DNA of 64,000 nt from Salinicoccus carnicancri Crm (GTDB taxonomy: Bacteria; Bacillota; Bacilli; Staphylococcales; Salinicoccaceae): NCBI RefSeq assembly GCF_000330705.1, contig NZ_ANAM01000010.1, positions 124,001 to 188,000 of the forward strand, in the 5' to 3' direction. Shown one piece after another: positions 35,087 to 43,843 of this stretch. Both the position numbers and the translations under genes were made by a program. The first letter of the stretch is position 1; each line of letters starts with the position of its first letter. The notes under the pieces are model-generated. The model was not told the origin of the DNA. It did no database searches and saw only the letters and a list, made by a program, of their open reading frames with translations.

Positions 35087-36040
35087 CTACTGTCTATGGG
35101 TCAATACCCGTTTCTGCATCAGGAAAATGAAAAGCGGCACTGCCGAAATCATCACCATGACCCCCGTCGGTATTTGCACAGGCGCCATAATCGTGCGACC
35201 GATCGTGTCGATGAACAGGACATAGAGTCCGCCGTAGAGACAGGACAGGATCAGGAGGGGTCTGAACAGCAGTGGTTTGAAATAGAGGATCATCTGCGGG
35301 ACGATGATTCCCACAAGTGCAATGATGCCGCTGAAACTGATTGCCACGAGCGGCGGAATGGACGCTGCGGCCAGTAGCAGGACCCGCAGCCGTGCAGTAT
35401 TCACACCGAGGCTGAATGCCCGTGCATCCCCGAGATTGAGCAGGTCCAGCTGCCTGCCGTATTTATGGACTATGCCTCCGGATACTGCTGCAAGTACAGC
35501 GGTCACCAGGGCATCTCCATATGTTGCACCGGCCATCGATCCGAACATGTACCTGGCGATGGACTCCGTCTTATCGGGCTGGATGAGTACAAGTATATAC
35601 AGTATGCCGGAGAGCATCGCACCGAGCAGCACACCCGTGATGATCAGTGTTTCAGGCCGGTATCCGGCATCTATCCTGCGGGCGGCGCCCAGGACGATAA
35701 GCATGCCGGTGATTCCGCACATGATGCTCATCACCGGCTGCAGATACAGGGGAAGCGCAAGGACGACAACGAGTGCGCTGCCAAGCACCGCACCGTTCGC
35801 CATGCCCAGTGTGAAACTGTCCGCCATCGGGTTTCTCAGAACAATCTGGAAGACTGCGCCGCTCATGGCAAGGGCGGCACCGAGGACGAATGCGAAAAGT
35901 ATGCGGGGCACTCTGATGCCGAAGACGATGCTCATGAGCTGGTCATCATCCAGCGCTTCGAGGGAGGCGGATCCCGCAAAAACACTGGCCGTGGCTGTCA
36001 TGAGGATGACAGCCACGAGGATGATGATGTGCTTATTCAT
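35087..36040 (-). CDS. FecCD/BtuC-type ABC transporter permease
   Basis: About 317 residues from the ATG (MNKHIIILV) that overlaps the end of the binding-protein gene by 8 bases. Nine to ten helices with FecCD family blocks: RVPRILFAFVLGAALAMSGAVFQ, NPMADSFTLGMANGAVLGS, RAFSLGVNTARLR and FSGIIALVGIIVPQM. It imports iron-siderophore, haem or cobalamin with the lipoprotein encoded just upstream. No ATPase gene follows, so it must use one encoded elsewhere. A similar binding protein-permease pair sits beside argS in Staphylococcus, to my recollection. Confidence 0.88.
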   Translation of the reverse strand: MNKHIIILVAVILMTATASVFAGSASLEALDDDQLMSIVFGIRVPRILFAFVLGAALAMSGAVFQIVLRNPMADSFTLGMANGAVLGSALVVVLALPLYLQPVMSIMCGITGMLIVLGAARRIDAGYRPETLIITGVLLGAMLSGILYILVLIQPDKTESIARYMFGSMAGATYGDALVTAVLAAVSGGIVHKYGRQLDLLNLGDARAFSLGVNTARLRVLLLAAASIPPLVAISFSGIIALVGIIVPQMILYFKPLLFRPLLILSCLYGGLYVLFIDTIGRTIMAPVQIPTGVMVMISAVPLFIFLMQKRVLTHRQ

Positions 36041-36887
36041 ACACGCACTCGGCCGCCTGCCTGAGTCCTTCCGCAATTCTCGGAGCGGGACGGGTCAGCA
36101 GGTCAGGATTGATGTTGCATTGGTTCTCGGGATCGCTGATGGCCATACCCTGCAGCCCCGGGGTATCGCTGACGGAGCGCCCGAGTGCATCATCATCGAG
36201 TCCCATTACAGAAACAAGCACATCCGGATTCCTCTCCACTATATCTTCAGCGCTCACAGCCGGGTAGCCCTCCATATCATCAAACACATTCCCCACATTG
36301 ATCCAGGAGAGGGCATCATCCATGAACGTCCCGCCCCCGGCTGTATATATTTCAGGCTGATCGGAAATATGGATGAACGCCGCACGGGTCTCTTCGGCGC
36401 TGTACTGCCCCTTGAGATCACCGAGGTCCCGGGCGATGCCGCTGATCACACCCTCGGCATCCTTCTCCACACTGAAGAACGATCCGATCTGTCTGATGGA
36501 CTCATAGATCCCCTCGATATCGCGGGCTTCCTCCACCGTCATCACTTCCGCCCCCGTCGTTTCCGACACACGGTCCAGCAGCTCCCGATGCATGCCGGCC
36601 GAAGCTTCATGGGCGACGATATGTGTAGGCTCGAGGCCGATGAGCTGCTCTTCATCGAGTTCGAATGTATCAAGCCTCGGAAGGTCCCCGTCGTCCGCCA
36701 CTGATTCCGGATAGTCATCTTCAGTCGTCACACCGACAAGTTCGTCCTCAAGCCCCAGTTCAGCAATGATTTCCGTGTTGCTCGGCATGAGCGATACGAT
36801 GCGGGTCCCTTCCCCTTCCTCCGCAGGGCTGCAGGCAGCCATCAGGAGAAAAGCGGCGAACACCAGCATTCCCTTCATACGGTCCAT
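36033..36887 (-). CDS. BtuF/FecB-type substrate-binding lipoprotein
   Basis: 284 residues. Signal peptide with lipobox LLMAAC and mature Cys near residue 19. The ligand domain is of the two-lobe, long-helix type: RIVSLMPSNTEIIAELGLEDELVGVT, the linking helix near VSETTGAEVMTVEEARDIEGIYESIRQIG, and NVGNVFDDMEGYPAVSAEDIVERNPDVLV. It delivers iron-chelate, haem or vitamin B12 to the overlapping permease. The first strand and TEDDYPE resemble cobalamin-binding BtuF, but the ligand cannot be assigned. Confidence 0.88.
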   Translation of the reverse strand: MDRMKGMLVFAAFLLMAACSPAEEGEGTRIVSLMPSNTEIIAELGLEDELVGVTTEDDYPESVADDGDLPRLDTFELDEEQLIGLEPTHIVAHEASAGMHRELLDRVSETTGAEVMTVEEARDIEGIYESIRQIGSFFSVEKDAEGVISGIARDLGDLKGQYSAEETRAAFIHISDQPEIYTAGGGTFMDDALSWINVGNVFDDMEGYPAVSAEDIVERNPDVLVSVMGLDDDALGRSVSDTPGLQGMAISDPENQCNINPDLLTRPAPRIAEGLRQAAECVYE

Positions 36888-36912
36888 TCATTACCACTCC
36901 CCTTTTAAAAAT

Positions 36913-36937
36913 AATCCCCCGCAACAGGCGGGGGATT
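36913..36937 (-). terminator. Terminator after argS
   Basis: On the minus strand AATCCCCCGC-CTGTT-GCGGGGGATT is followed by ATTTTTA; it separates argS from the uptake genes. Confidence 0.85.
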
Positions 36938-36942
36938 GGGCG

Positions 36943-38592
36943 CTACATCCTTTCCGGTGCACTCACACCGATCAGACCGAGCGCATTCTCCAGAGTCTGC
37001 CTCACTGCCTCGATCATCGCCAGATAGGCGAGTGTCTTCTCCTTGTCGTCAGTGAGCACTTTGTCTGCATTGTAAAACTTATGGAACAGTCCGGCAAGCT
37101 CCTGTATATAGTTCGGTATGCGGTTTGTGGCGCGACTGTCCGCTGCCCCCTGTACCACACCCGGGAATCCCCCGAGTTTCTTGAGCAGTTCCAGCGCCTG
37201 TCCGTTAACGATCACATCGACGTTGGCATCCTTGTCCACATCATACCCACTCTCTTTCGCCTGGCGCAGTATCGAGCAGATACGGGCATGTGCATACTGT
37301 GCATAATAGACAGGGTTGTCACTGGATTCCGATTTCGCAAGTTCAAGGTCAAAATCAAAATGTGTATCCGGACTTCTCATCGCGAGGAAGTAGCGGCTCG
37401 CATCCACACCGATCATTTCGATGATGTCGCGGAGCGTGATCGCCTTGCCTGTACGCTTCGACATCTTCACTTCCTCGCCGTTTTCAATCAGGCGCACCAT
37501 CTGCATGATCTGGATTTCCAAAGTTTCCGGGTCTTCGCCGAGCGCCCCGAGCGATCCTTTCAGACGCTTGATGTAACCATGGTGATCCGCCCCGAAAAGG
37601 TTGATGAGCCTGTCAAAGCCGCGTTCCACCTTGTCATAATGATAGGCGATATCCGGCATGAGGTATGTGTAGGTGCCGTCGCTCTTGCGGAGCACGCGGT
37701 CCTTGTCGTCGCCGAACTCCGTCGTTCTGAGCCACAGGGCGCCATCCTCCTCGAACGTATACCCGTTGTCCGTCATCTTGCCGAGCGCTTCTTCTACCTC
37801 CCCTTTTTCATAGAGAGAGGTTTCACTGAACCAGTTGTCAAAATGGACATTGAAATCGGAGAGGTCCTGGCGGAGTTTCTCCATTTCATAATCCACGCCA
37901 AGCTGGCGGAACTTTGCCACACGCATTTCATGCGGCTGATCTGCATATTCCGGTGACTCCTTGGCAAGCTTCTCCGCGATCACTTTTATGTCTCTCCCGT
38001 TGTATCCGTCCTCCGGCATGTCGAGTTCCTGTCCGAGCGCCTCCAGGTAGCGCGCCTCGATGGACAGTGCGAGATTGTGGATCTGGTTTCCGGCATCATT
38101 GATGTAATATTCGCGTTCGACGTCATACCCGGCAAACGCCATCACATTTGAGAGCGTATCACCGACACTTGCATTGCGTGCATGACCGATATGGAGGTCG
38201 CCGGTCGGGTTCGCACTCACGAACTCAATCAGGACCTTTTCCGCATTCTCACGTACAGTGCTGCCGAACCGCTCTTTTTCCTCCAGGACTTTGGCGATGA
38301 CACCTGTGAGAGACGCCTCCTCCATTTTGAAGTTTATGAAGCCGGGGCCGGCGATATCGACGGATTTCACCTGTGCTCCGCCTTTATCAAGGTTGTCGAT
38401 TACCGACTGGGCAATTTCACGCGGATTACGCTTCGCCTGTTTTGTGAGTACCATGGCAATGTTTGTGGAAAAATCCCCGTTCGCCTTATCCTTCGGCACT
38501 TCCACTTTGACCGGCGGCACCTCTTCAACAAGGCCGGATTTTTCGACTGCTTTTTCAATTGAAGTTTTCAAATGCTGTTTCAGATCCATCAT
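36943..38592 (-). CDS. argS: Arginyl-tRNA synthetase
   Basis: 549 residues, normal for bacterial class I ArgRS. Layout: N-terminal Arg_tRNA_synt_N domain (about 1-85), HIGH motif in [10 protein letters not shown] near residue 131, KMSKRTGK near 374, and the C-terminal anticodon-binding DALR domain ending in EGLI-like [11 protein letters not shown]. It attaches arginine to tRNA-Arg. Its start codon abuts the ywiB stop, a pairing also known in Bacillus and Staphylococcus. No T-box was seen. Confidence 0.97.
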   Translation of the reverse strand: MMDLKQHLKTSIEKAVEKSGLVEEVPPVKVEVPKDKANGDFSTNIAMVLTKQAKRNPREIAQSVIDNLDKGGAQVKSVDIAGPGFINFKMEEASLTGVIAKVLEEKERFGSTVRENAEKVLIEFVSANPTGDLHIGHARNASVGDTLSNVMAFAGYDVEREYYINDAGNQIHNLALSIEARYLEALGQELDMPEDGYNGRDIKVIAEKLAKESPEYADQPHEMRVAKFRQLGVDYEMEKLRQDLSDFNVHFDNWFSETSLYEKGEVEEALGKMTDNGYTFEEDGALWLRTTEFGDDKDRVLRKSDGTYTYLMPDIAYHYDKVERGFDRLINLFGADHHGYIKRLKGSLGALGEDPETLEIQIMQMVRLIENGEEVKMSKRTGKAITLRDIIEMIGVDASRYFLAMRSPDTHFDFDLELAKSESSDNPVYYAQYAHARICSILRQAKESGYDVDKDANVDVIVNGQALELLKKLGGFPGVVQGAADSRATNRIPNYIQELAGLFHKFYNADKVLTDDKEKTLAYLAMIEAVRQTLENALGLIGVSAPERM

Positions 38593-38991
38593 CTATCCCA
38601 CTTTCTCTAATTTGTAATGATATTTCCCTATGACTGCTCCGCTCTCGATCAGCTCGTATTTGATATCAACCAGATTATCCCCCACATCCAGCCGGCTCGT
38701 ATAGATGCGGAAAAGGTGCTTCCCTGCCGGGGATTCATAAAAAGTCTCCGTCGTACGGCCTTCTTCAAAATGAAAATTCATATTGATCACGCCGCGCCGC
38801 TGGATTTTGACGAATCCGTCGCCTGCGCGGAGCACGACAGCCACCTCATGTCCATCGAGCTTTTCCGTGTACCGGTAATATTTGTCCCTCTGTTCGATCA
38901 ACTCGACGTCAAGATCCTGCCGGAACCGCTTCGTCTCGCCGTTCATCTCCACTGTCTGCCGCAGTTTGAATTGTGAATGTTTCCTATCCAT
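38593..38991 (-). CDS. ywiB: DUF1934 (YwiB) calycin-like protein
   Basis: 132 residues of the DUF1934 beta-barrel family (lipocalin-like), with blocks YYRYTEKLDGHEVAVVLRAGDGFVKIQRRGVINMNFHFEEG and YTSRLDVGDNLVDIKYELIESGAVIGKYHYKLE. The biochemical role is unknown. It directly precedes argS with no gap, an arrangement kept across Bacillales, so a link to translation or to argS expression is possible. Confidence 0.9.
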   Translation of the reverse strand: MDRKHSQFKLRQTVEMNGETKRFRQDLDVELIEQRDKYYRYTEKLDGHEVAVVLRAGDGFVKIQRRGVINMNFHFEEGRTTETFYESPAGKHLFRIYTSRLDVGDNLVDIKYELIESGAVIGKYHYKLEKVG

Positions 38992-39075
38992 ATGATCACC
39001 TTCAAGTAAGCTAAATTATAACATAATCAGAAAGTCCAAACATTTATAGACGGCGCTTTTCAGCAATTGCCGTAC

Positions 39076-39106
39076 AAAAAAAGTGGACAGGATTCCTCCT
39101 GCCCAC
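39076..39106 (-). terminator. Terminator after ywhD
   Basis: GTGGACAGGA pairs with TCCTGCCCAC; minus strand continues into TTTTTTT. A second dyad, TAGTTAT-N8-ATAACTA, lies at about 39114-39135 and may be part of the same 3' region. Confidence 0.8.
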
Positions 39107-39203
39107 AGTGTCCTAGTTATACAGATGCATAACTATATACAATTCTATATTTCAATGTAAAAATCTGCAATGTTTTTATGACTTTGACACAATAACGTCA
39201 CAA

Positions 39204-39728
39204 TTAGTGATTTTCCAATATTCTTTTCAATTCTCCCGAATTCTCCCATATTTCCATATTATGATTCTGGAGGAACTTTTTCAGTGAACTTTTGCTTGCA
39301 TCATCCATCATGCCGACGTCAATCTTGCTCTTCATCGCCCGGTCCAGCATATTGACATGCTCATGCATCATCTTATATCCGCGGCGACGCTCTTTATTGA
39401 CCATCTGGTAGCATGCTGCGACACCCGCATATACCGGCCCGATATCCTTGCGTTCCACAGCCACCCAGACAATCCAGTATTCCTTCTGGCCGTCCCCTTC
39501 GACTTCCGACTTGTCCGCCACCCATTTCACACGCTTTTCAACTTCGGCGCGGGCGTGAAGGCCGGCCATGTCGATGAAGGTCTCCTGCGTATCGATATCT
39601 ATATAGACAGGGGCGATATTCTCCAGGCTGATGGACCCGATGTTCTGACCCTTGTGGCCGGTCAGCGGATCATCTTTTATGATGTTGAACTGAAACCCCG
39701 GTTTTTTATTTTCAGATTCATTTGCCAT
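39204..39728 (-). CDS. ywhD: YwhD family protein
   Basis: 174 residues. Matches the conserved YwhD family of Bacillales: FNIIKDDPLTGHKG near the N-terminus, APVYIDIDTQETFIDMAGLHARAEVEKRVKW, and VYAGVAACYQMVNKERRRGYKMMHEHVN. There are no catalytic motifs I can name and the function is unknown. It follows ywfO by 12 bases on the same strand, so the two are co-transcribed. Confidence 0.88.
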   Translation of the reverse strand: MANESENKKPGFQFNIIKDDPLTGHKGQNIGSISLENIAPVYIDIDTQETFIDMAGLHARAEVEKRVKWVADKSEVEGDGQKEYWIVWVAVERKDIGPVYAGVAACYQMVNKERRRGYKMMHEHVNMLDRAMKSKIDVGMMDDASKSSLKKFLQNHNMEIWENSGELKRILENH

Positions 39729-39740
39729 ATTATCATGCTC

Positions 39741-41042
39741 CTATGCCAATTCATTCAGCAGATTGATGATCTGCCCCTTCACCTCGGGGTCTTCAATCTG
39801 AAGTATTTTCTCTTTCGGATAATAAAGTTTCGAATCCATGCGGTGCATGCCTGTAATGCTGTGTATGATCGCTGACTGGCTGCTGATCTCCTTCAGTTCG
39901 CCGTTTCTCTTCTGAAGATGGATCGGCCAGCGGTTGCTCTTTGATCCCGGCCGGTCGTAATCATACGGCAGATCCGAATAGGAATCGCTGAAGAAATAAT
40001 ACTCGGGATCCACCCCGCCCTTTCTGAACAGCTCTTCGATTTCTGTGATCGTGATGATCGAACCGTCGAACGGCAGGTACTTGAACAGGTCCCTGTTCAC
40101 GAAACGGTGCGACAAGTCGGAGAGCACTTCGTCATCTTCATGTATCCACTCCTGGAGGTAGAAGTTGACTACCATTTCATCGAGCCGCAAATAGTCATGG
40201 ACCGTGAGAGTCCCGTCGAAGAACGGAATGAAATATTTCGGCGCCTGCTTGAATACGTAACCCTCTTCATGGAGGTATTTCGCGCGGCGCAGGGCCAGGT
40301 TCAAGAGCACCTCCCCGCCCCTTGAGACAGGATGGAAATAAATCTGCCAATACATCTGGTAGCGGCTCATCAGGTAGTCCTCGACTGCATGCATGCCGCT
40401 GTCCTTGATGATCACCTCATCCTTTGCCGGGCGCATCACACGGAGTATGCGCTCCATGTCGAAATTACCGTAGCTGACACCCGTATAGTACGAATCCCGC
40501 TGGAGATAGTCCATGCGGTCCGCATCTATTTGGGAGGAAATCATGCTGATGACCAGCTTGTTTTCATGCGTCTTGTCGATCACCCGCGCGACTTCCAGAG
40601 GGAAATCGATGCTCACCTTCTTCAGTACGGCATTCACTTCCGTGTTGCCGAGTATGATCTTGCGGGTGAACTCCTCGTGGTCCGTATCGAAGATCGTTTC
40701 GAAACAGTGGGAAAACGGGCCGTGCCCAAGGTCATGGAGCAGTGCCGCACAGAGTGCCAGCAGACGGTCGTCATTGTCCCATTCATCAAACTCCTGGAAG
40801 TTAACGACCATGCGGCGGACGATTTCGTACACGCCGAGGGAATGGTTGAACCTTGAGTGCTCCGCGGAATGGAAGGCGAGATACAGCGTACCGAGCTGCT
40901 TGATGCGCCTCAGCCTCTGGAACTCCTTCGTCTTTATCAAATCCCAGATTACCTGATCACGGACATGAATATACCGGTGCACTGGATCTTTGAAAACTTT
41001 TTCTTCTGTCAGTTGCTTGTTGCCGTATTCACTTATCATCAT
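39741..41042 (-). CDS. ywfO: HD-domain phosphohydrolase (YwfO family, dNTPase-like)
   Basis: 433 residues from the ATG giving MISEYG, preceded by AGGAGGGC with 6-9 base spacing; the frame has an earlier ATG upstream of that site. HD metal motif: H in EHSRFNHSLGVYEI, HD in ALLHDLGHGPFSHCFE, and D in SSQIDADRMDYLQRDSYYTG. These features match the family of Enterococcus EF1143 and Bacillus YwfO, whose characterised members hydrolyse dNTPs. Its role here is probably nucleotide-pool control. Promoter region contains an unrelated strong hairpin. Confidence 0.92.
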   Translation of the reverse strand: MMISEYGNKQLTEEKVFKDPVHRYIHVRDQVIWDLIKTKEFQRLRRIKQLGTLYLAFHSAEHSRFNHSLGVYEIVRRMVVNFQEFDEWDNDDRLLALCAALLHDLGHGPFSHCFETIFDTDHEEFTRKIILGNTEVNAVLKKVSIDFPLEVARVIDKTHENKLVISMISSQIDADRMDYLQRDSYYTGVSYGNFDMERILRVMRPAKDEVIIKDSGMHAVEDYLMSRYQMYWQIYFHPVSRGGEVLLNLALRRAKYLHEEGYVFKQAPKYFIPFFDGTLTVHDYLRLDEMVVNFYLQEWIHEDDEVLSDLSHRFVNRDLFKYLPFDGSIITITEIEELFRKGGVDPEYYFFSDSYSDLPYDYDRPGSKSNRWPIHLQKRNGELKEISSQSAIIHSITGMHRMDSKLYYPKEKILQIEDPEVKGQIINLLNELA

Positions 41043-41080
41043 TCCGCTGCCCTCCTGCATACTGCTATAATATCATATAA

Positions 41081-41113
41081 ATACCGGTTGCCAAAAGATT
41101 AGGCAACCGGTTC
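41081..41113 (-). terminator. Hairpin between the 73-residue gene and ywfO
   Basis: ACCGGTTGCC pairs exactly with GGCAACCGGT over a 9-base loop. On the minus strand it is followed by ATTTATAT, a weak T tract. Confidence 0.6.
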
Positions 41114-41138
41114 ATCCCCCTGCTGTAAAGGGGGGAGA

Positions 41139-41360
41139 TCATTTATCCTTGTCACTGTAGAGATCTTCCTTCCTGACCTTCTGCTTCTGGACGTCCCTTT
41201 CTCGCTCCAGCTCATTCTTCTGTTCATCGTCCGGCGGACTGTCCGGCGGCACGTCTTCCTTCACTTCACCATACGGACCGTTTTCCCCATCCTTTTTGCG
41301 GCGGGACAGCTCCCGTTCCTCCTCTTCAGTCGTCATTCTATCTTTTCTTTCATCAGCCAT
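41139..41360 (-). CDS. Small, highly charged protein of unknown function
   Basis: 73 residues with almost no hydrophobic residues: MTTEEEERELSRRKKDGENG, a Pro/Asp-rich middle (DVPPDSPPDDEQ) and a Lys/Glu/Arg-rich end. Predicted to be disordered with helical charged stretches. AAGGGG lies about 12 bases upstream of the ATG, slightly far. Composition is biased but the frame uses codons like its neighbours. No family recognised; it could be a spurious frame, so confidence is moderate. Confidence 0.55.
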   Translation of the reverse strand: MADERKDRMTTEEEERELSRRKKDGENGPYGEVKEDVPPDSPPDDEQKNELERERDVQKQKVRKEDLYSDKDK

Positions 41361-41464
41361 ATCATTCCAGCCCCTTTTTCTTGTTCATATTCCCGCAGAA
41401 AAGGAGGTTAAACCCTGGAGGACAGCGGTTGCGGATACGGGACTGGGCACTAGGAGAGTGTCGC

Positions 41465-41786
41465 GCTTATCATCGATTTCGGATTGAAGATAAGGCAGGC
41501 CGTTCTCTTGTCGTCGATCACGGATCGAAGATAGGAGGGGGCAGGTCTCCTATTAATGTTTTCGGATCAATGATAAGAGAGGCGCTTCTCTTATCACCGA
41601 TTCAACTTCGGTAATAAGCAAGGCCGTTCTCTTGTCGTCGATCACGGATCGAAGATAGGAGGGGGCAGGTCTCCTATTAATGTTTTCGGATCAATGATAA
41701 GAGAGACGTTTCTCTTATCACCGATTCAACTTCGGTAATAAGCAAGGCCGTTCTCTTGTCGTCGATCACGGACCGAGAATAAGGGA
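41465..41786. repeat. Hairpin repeat array 2: about 2.6 units of 124 bp
   Basis: GGCCGTTCTCTTGTCGTCGA recurs at 41498, 41622 and 41746 (exactly 124 bp apart), and GGATCAATGATAAGAGAG recurs with the same spacing. Each unit contains three hairpin-forming blocks about 41 bp apart (TCGATCACGGATCGA, AATGTTTTCGGATCAATG, ACCGATTCAACTTCGGT). The array sits in a 551-bp gap between the 73-residue gene and lipL. Nothing else is visible in 41361-41460; the end of the gap holds the lipL terminator. Confidence 0.92.
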
Positions 41787-41849
41787 CAGTGCTCCACAGC
41801 GTACCTCATCGGAAAATATCACTGATGCGACGACACCCGCCCCCACAAT

Positions 41850-41878
41850 AAAAACCGGCTTCCCCCGGGGAAGCCGGT
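41850..41878 (-). terminator. Terminator after lipL
   Basis: ACCGGCTTCCCC pairs with GGGGAAGCCGGT; on the minus strand TTTTTATTG follows. Confidence 0.88.
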
Positions 41879-41911
41879 CCATCACCAATATGATTACAGC
41901 CCGGGGAAGAT

Positions 41912-42730
41912 CTAACCGTCTTTTTCCGCCCTGATTTTTTCATTCCGCTGTTTCATGCGTTTCAGAAATCCGTCATATCTTTCCTGCTGTTCGCCCGTGA
42001 GTCGCGGCAGATCTCCCAATGTGCCGCCGGAACTTTCGATGACGCCTTTCATCCTGTGGAGGACGTCCTCCACCCTGAAGCTTTCATCGAGCAGCTCATT
42101 CAAGGAGGCCATGTCTTCGGGGTGCACATCGGGATAGGTGAAACGTGTAATGTCCCCCGCCTTGCTCAGTCGGTAGAAGTCACGCATGATCTCAGCGCGG
42201 AGACTGCCGCTGCCGTTCACACACAGATAGATCTGGACTGCGATGCCCTGGCGGATCCTCCGCTGGGAGATGCCGGCGAATTTCCGGCCGCCGATGCTGA
42301 GGTCGTAACTGCCGGGGCAGTAGCTGTTCACGATTTCATAAGCCTCAACCGGGGCATCGGGAAACGCTGCCCGCACCATCCCGAGCATCAGTTCATAGCC
42401 GTCATCAATCTGTGGTGCGGCGGATTTCGGCAGGATGAGGGAGATGTTCAGCACCCCGTCATCCAGCACTACGCCCAGGCCGCCGCTGTTCCGCAGTATA
42501 TAATCATATCCTGAATCTTCAAGGAACTTCAGTCCGTCCTCCAGATAGGGCAGCCGTGCATCATGCAGTCCGAGAATGACGTACGGGTCATGGACCCATG
42601 CACGCATTTTCGGAATGCCGTCCGCCGACACCATTTCCTGCAGCAGATCATCGATTGCAAAGGACTGGTACGGATGGCTTGCCGCTTCAATCGGCACATA
42701 CTGCCAGGCTCCGCCGAACAGGTTATCCAT
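41912..42730 (-). CDS. lipL: Octanoyl-[GcvH]:protein N-octanoyltransferase
   Basis: 272 residues of the lipoate-protein ligase/octanoyltransferase fold. It moves octanoyl or lipoyl groups from GcvH to the E2 subunits of dehydrogenase complexes. Family blocks: AIDDLLQEMV, MRAWVHDPYVILGLHDARLPYLE, RNSGGLGVVLDDGVLNISL, the catalytic Cys138 in NSYCPGSYDL, and GGRKFAGISQRR. It overlaps the pta end by 8 bases and follows it in the same operon, as in Bacillus (ywfL) and Staphylococcus. Confidence 0.93.
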   Translation of the reverse strand: MDNLFGGAWQYVPIEAASHPYQSFAIDDLLQEMVSADGIPKMRAWVHDPYVILGLHDARLPYLEDGLKFLEDSGYDYILRNSGGLGVVLDDGVLNISLILPKSAAPQIDDGYELMLGMVRAAFPDAPVEAYEIVNSYCPGSYDLSIGGRKFAGISQRRIRQGIAVQIYLCVNGSGSLRAEIMRDFYRLSKAGDITRFTYPDVHPEDMASLNELLDESFRVEDVLHRMKGVIESSGGTLGDLPRLTGEQQERYDGFLKRMKQRNEKIRAEKDG

Positions 42731-43709
42731 TGTTCTGGGTGAGAGCCTGTGTTGCCGTGAAGAGTGCGAGGTTGAACACTTCGTCTTTGGAACAGCCGCG
42801 GGAGAGGTCGTTCACCGGCTGATTCAGACCCTGAAGGATCGGGCCGTATGCTTCAAAACCGCCGAGGCGCTGTGCAATCTTGTAGCCGATGTTGCCCGCT
42901 TCGAGGGAAGGGAATACGAAGACGTTCGCACGGCCTTCCAGTTCAGAACCCGGCGCTTTCTTCTCGGCGACACTTGGAACGAACGCCGCGTCAAACTGAA
43001 GTTCACCATCAATCGGCGTGTCCGGCAGTTTTTCTTTGGCATATTGTGCTGCGAGTTTCACTTTTTCCGTCTCTTCTGTTTTGGCAGAGCCTCTTGTGGA
43101 GAAGCTGAGCAATGCCACACGCGGGTCCATGCTGAAGCTTTCCGCCGTCTTTGCCGTCTCCACTGCGACTTCCGCCAGTTCTTCCGCGTTGAGCTCAGGA
43201 TTGATTGCGCAATCCCCCATCACGTAGAGCTCGTCTTCACGGAGCATGAAGAACACGCCGCTCGTGCGGGAGACACCCGGTTTTGTCTTGATGATCTGGA
43301 GCGCAGGGCGTACCGTGTCCGGTGTAGAATGAACCGCTCCGGAAACGAGACCGGCAGCATGGCCGGTATAGACCAGCATCGTACCGAAATAGTTGACATC
43401 ATTCAAAATATCATCCGCCTGCTCGTGCGTGACTTTGCCCTTACGGCGTTCGACGAACGATTCTGCAAGTTCCCCTTTATATTCACAAACTTTAGGGTCG
43501 ATCAGCTCAAGAGCGCTGATATCCAGGTTTTCTGTCTTTGCCAGCCCCTCGACCGCCTCTTTGTCACCGAGTACAATCGGATCCACATATGTTGTTGCCG
43601 CGAGTTCGACAGCTGCCGTCAAAATTCTTGGGTCTGTACCTTCAGGGAAAACGATTTTTACATTTTTACCTTCCAGGTTAGATTTGAGATTGTTTAAAAA
43701 GTTACTCAT
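42723..43709 (-). CDS. pta: Phosphate acetyltransferase
   Basis: 328 residues from the ATG preceded by AGGAGGAT; nine further codons upstream are in frame but lie before that site. Short Pta type without the N-terminal DRTGG domain. Blocks: KIVFPEGTDPRILTAAVELA, GMLVYTGHAAGLVSGAVHST-like (GTMLVYTGHAAGLVSGAVHS), SGVFFMLREDELYVMGDCAINPELNAEELAE, and VFVFPSLEAGNIGYKIAQRLGG. It interconverts acetyl-CoA and acetyl phosphate in overflow metabolism. It is divergent from hemQ and translationally coupled to lipL. Confidence 0.96.
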   Translation of the reverse strand: MSNFLNNLKSNLEGKNVKIVFPEGTDPRILTAAVELAATTYVDPIVLGDKEAVEGLAKTENLDISALELIDPKVCEYKGELAESFVERRKGKVTHEQADDILNDVNYFGTMLVYTGHAAGLVSGAVHSTPDTVRPALQIIKTKPGVSRTSGVFFMLREDELYVMGDCAINPELNAEELAEVAVETAKTAESFSMDPRVALLSFSTRGSAKTEETEKVKLAAQYAKEKLPDTPIDGELQFDAAFVPSVAEKKAPGSELEGRANVFVFPSLEAGNIGYKIAQRLGGFEAYGPILQGLNQPVNDLSRGCSKDEVFNLALFTATQALTQNNG

Positions 43710-43843
43710 AATATCCTCCTTGGTTAGCCTGTACACATGCCATATTATACTCTTTTCGTCACATTATTTCATCCCCATCCGCTTTTAAAACGTTTTCTTT
43801 AGTAGTAGAATTGGATGTGACAATATAAAAGGAGAGATTTTGA

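Noticed and set aside
35304-37956. Two long plus-strand frames (466 and 396 codons) opposite the uptake genes and argS
   Set aside because: They span several real genes on the other strand and the intervening terminator, and have no family similarity.
39114-39135. TAGTTAT-N8-ATAACTA as an operator
   Set aside because: It lies between the ywhD terminator and the ywiB start with no regulator nearby; it could equally be chance in A/T-rich sequence.
42576-43697. 373-codon frame opposite lipL and pta
   Set aside because: It runs across the overlap of two conserved genes and is rich in Arg, Cys, His and Phe, typical of antisense reading.
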